Positions 62,501 to 64,000 of a stretch of 64,000 nt of DNA are shown in pieces. Within the stretch, counting starts at the first letter, position 1. Each line of letters starts with the position of its first letter. The notes beneath the pieces were generated by a model. That model saw only the letters and a list, made by a program, of their open reading frames with translations, was not told the DNA's origin and did not search any database. Source of the DNA: Polytrichum commune. Taxonomy: Eukaryota > Streptophyta > Polytrichopsida > Polytrichales > Polytrichaceae. The translations under genes were made by a program, and so were the position numbers. Location of the stretch: assembly GCA_950295325.1 (NCBI GenBank), contig OX485803.1, positions 56,807,554 through 56,871,553 of the forward strand, given 5' to 3'.

Positions 62501-63449
62501 TTGGATAACATTTACAAAAGCTAGGAGCAATCGCACAGTTTCTGGCGTGAATTGGTGTGCGCGAAGAGAGCAATGTTAATACATCGCTCGGAAGTCATCC
62601 CCAAAATCCTACGTAATTTGGAGTCTTGGAGAATTGGAATCATCGATTCCCTAACTTCCAGTAGGAAATCCGGAGTTCCTACAACCAAACTGTTGAATTG
62701 CCAAAGGGGAAGCACGACTCAGGAGTTGTATGTTTGAAAAGAAGTGGCATTAGGGATGCAATGAGCAAAACAAAGTCTGGTTATTGTAACATTTGGTGTG
62801 GTAGACAATGAAGAACTACCGAACTTCTCCAATAATTATGTGTTAACTTATAAGTAGTTAAGTAGATCTTATGTAGAGATATATGAAGTAGATATACTAA
62901 GTAGTTCAGTAGGTATTAAGTATGAAAGTCTTAGCTGAAATATCTAGCATGTCCTTTTTCATAGTAGAATATCCATAACATTTGGCATGCTATTCACCTG
63001 TGTTCAAGGAAACAATAACAGAGACCTTTGAAACCCACGGCTTGCTTGAAGACTTGGGCTCAAGAGGACGGACTGACCAATGGCTTGCGAGCCTTGTTCC
63101 TTTGAAAGTAAAAGAATCTCAATGTAATTTGTTTTGCCTATTTAATTGAAGGTTTGATGGACTATAAAGTTCTCTGAGGGGTGTACTGTGTGTTGCAATT
63201 AACTAAGTTACCCCGTGAGTGTAAACATGGTATTGATTGAACAAGTCTTGCATATCGTACATATTGATGGGATGTTGAGTTGAAGGTAAACATTGTGTGT
63301 ATATTTAAAAGTTATTATGTCATATTTCTAATATATGGAAATTCAATAGGCCCATCATGTGGGAAGAAAATGCAATTCTAAGATTCTAGTCATCTATTTT
63401 GGATTAATGAATATATTTAAGACCATGTGCAATCTTTAAATTGATATTT

Positions 63450-63840
63450 GAGTAGTTTTGGACAAGTGACTTGTCCAAACATAATAAGGGATGTGCACTT
63501 TTGTGGATAAAAATATCAAACGACAACAACAAGAGCAACACCACAACAACCACAACTTAAAATGTTTGTATTGTAGAGGGTTCTCTTTTTCATCTTTGCA
63601 TGTGCCGAAACGCAGTTCCCACGTGGAATACAAGTGGGTCTTAGCGAATGTGAGCATGACATGTGTCAAAATTGAGAAGAAAATAATTATATTGTGTTGG
63701 AATATAGAGCCCTCTACAATATTCAATGTTTGCTAACCACCATATTTGTGTAGTTTTGCAATGAAGTGTACATCATATTGGCGGTTGGAATTGTCCAAAA
63801 TTCATGCATACATCCAAATATATTTAAATCCTAGTTTATA
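63450..63840 (+). repeat. Module C, flank copy split by a MITE
   Basis: Matches 3,640-3,860 on the same strand, with the MITE at 63,571 inserted after AATGTTTGTA. Its end frame reads AVGIVQNSCIHPNIFKS before a stop, close to the other copies. Confidence 0.7.
63571..63719. mobile_element. 149-bp Tc1/mariner-type MITE
   Basis: Ends TTGTAGAGGG and CCCTCTACAA are exact inverted repeats, continuing imperfectly for 3-4 bases. TA flanks both sides (63,569-63,570 and 63,720-63,721). Three other module C copies lack the insertion and carry a single TA at this point. Confidence 0.85.
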
Positions 63841-64000
63841 CATTTGTATGTATGTAATTTGAATTCTTTTTTGTGTATAGGGGTATTTAATTCAAGGTGG
63901 CACATGGACATTATTTTTCAAGCTTCACTAAAGCTACATTACACACGATGGATACAAACATTACTCAACACCTATGTCTTGAAGGGGGGGGGGGAACGAA

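Larger units (their letters stand above)
61017..64000. other. Right flank: rearranged diverged modules
   Basis: No part is mirrored inside the window as a continuation of the arm; the mirror would lie left of base 1. Bases 61,990-62,760 resemble 54,440-55,130 and, on the same strand, 420-1,000. Bases 63,040-63,110 resemble 55,245-55,315, and 63,330-63,425 resemble 56,430-56,640. Bases 63,450-63,840 are module C in plus orientation. Only short frames; a run of 9-10 G is at about 63,985. Confidence 0.5.

Noticed and set aside
1-64000. LTR retrotransposon or other virus-like element
   Set aside because: No pair of long direct terminal repeats and no reverse transcriptase, integrase, protease or capsid motif was recognised in any frame.

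Overview
The window looks like nuclear DNA from a eukaryote, most likely a land plant. The evidence is a Stowaway-type MITE with CTCC...GGGAG ends at a TA target, a PIF/Harbinger transposon with plant-style transposase motifs, other MITEs, AT-rich intergenic sequence and simple repeats. The species cannot be named from sequence alone. I recognise no intact host protein gene, rRNA or confident tRNA, and no reverse transcriptase, gag or LTR pair. Almost all the short open frames are chance frames in repeats, so the annotation is mainly of repeat architecture.

The dominant structure is a giant imperfect inverted repeat. The left arm (about 1 to 20,731, weakly to about 21,220) reappears reverse-complemented as the right arm (about 41,657 to 61,016). 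A spacer of about 20.9 kb lies between them. Position 1 pairs with about 61,015, so the left arm runs off the window edge and its outer boundary is unseen. Over most of their length the arms differ by scattered substitutions and by many indels. One block of about 4.1 kb (4,963-9,073 against 51,920-56,030) shows no difference at the places I compared and keeps a constant pairing offset. Divergence resumes on both sides, which looks like recent gene conversion between the arms.

The arms share old features: a 43-bp minisatellite (7 against 8 units), a 456-bp Harbinger-type MITE with TAA duplications, a 60-bp tandem array (5 against 8 units) and a foldback MITE. Private insertions and deletions postdate the arm duplication. 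The left arm alone has a foldback at 10.4 kb, a 1.13-kb element at 19.26 kb and about 1.5 kb of extra sequence at 16.7-18.1 kb. The right arm alone has a 124-bp MITE at 48.86 kb, a 347-bp MULE-like MITE at 50.1 kb and about 1 kb of extra sequence at 49.0-50.0 kb.

The spacer holds a 4.72-kb PIF/Harbinger element (22,987-27,706, TAA duplications). It carries a decayed Myb/SANT-like gene and a convergent decayed DDE transposase gene. The spacer also holds a Stowaway MITE, three direct copies of an unknown module, and a direct copy (33.4-35.5 kb) of the module at the inner end of both arms. The right flank (61,017-64,000) contains diverged copies of arm modules in mixed orientation and a 149-bp MITE at a TA site. 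The locus appears to have grown by repeated duplication and inversion of a small set of modules, followed by transposon insertion.
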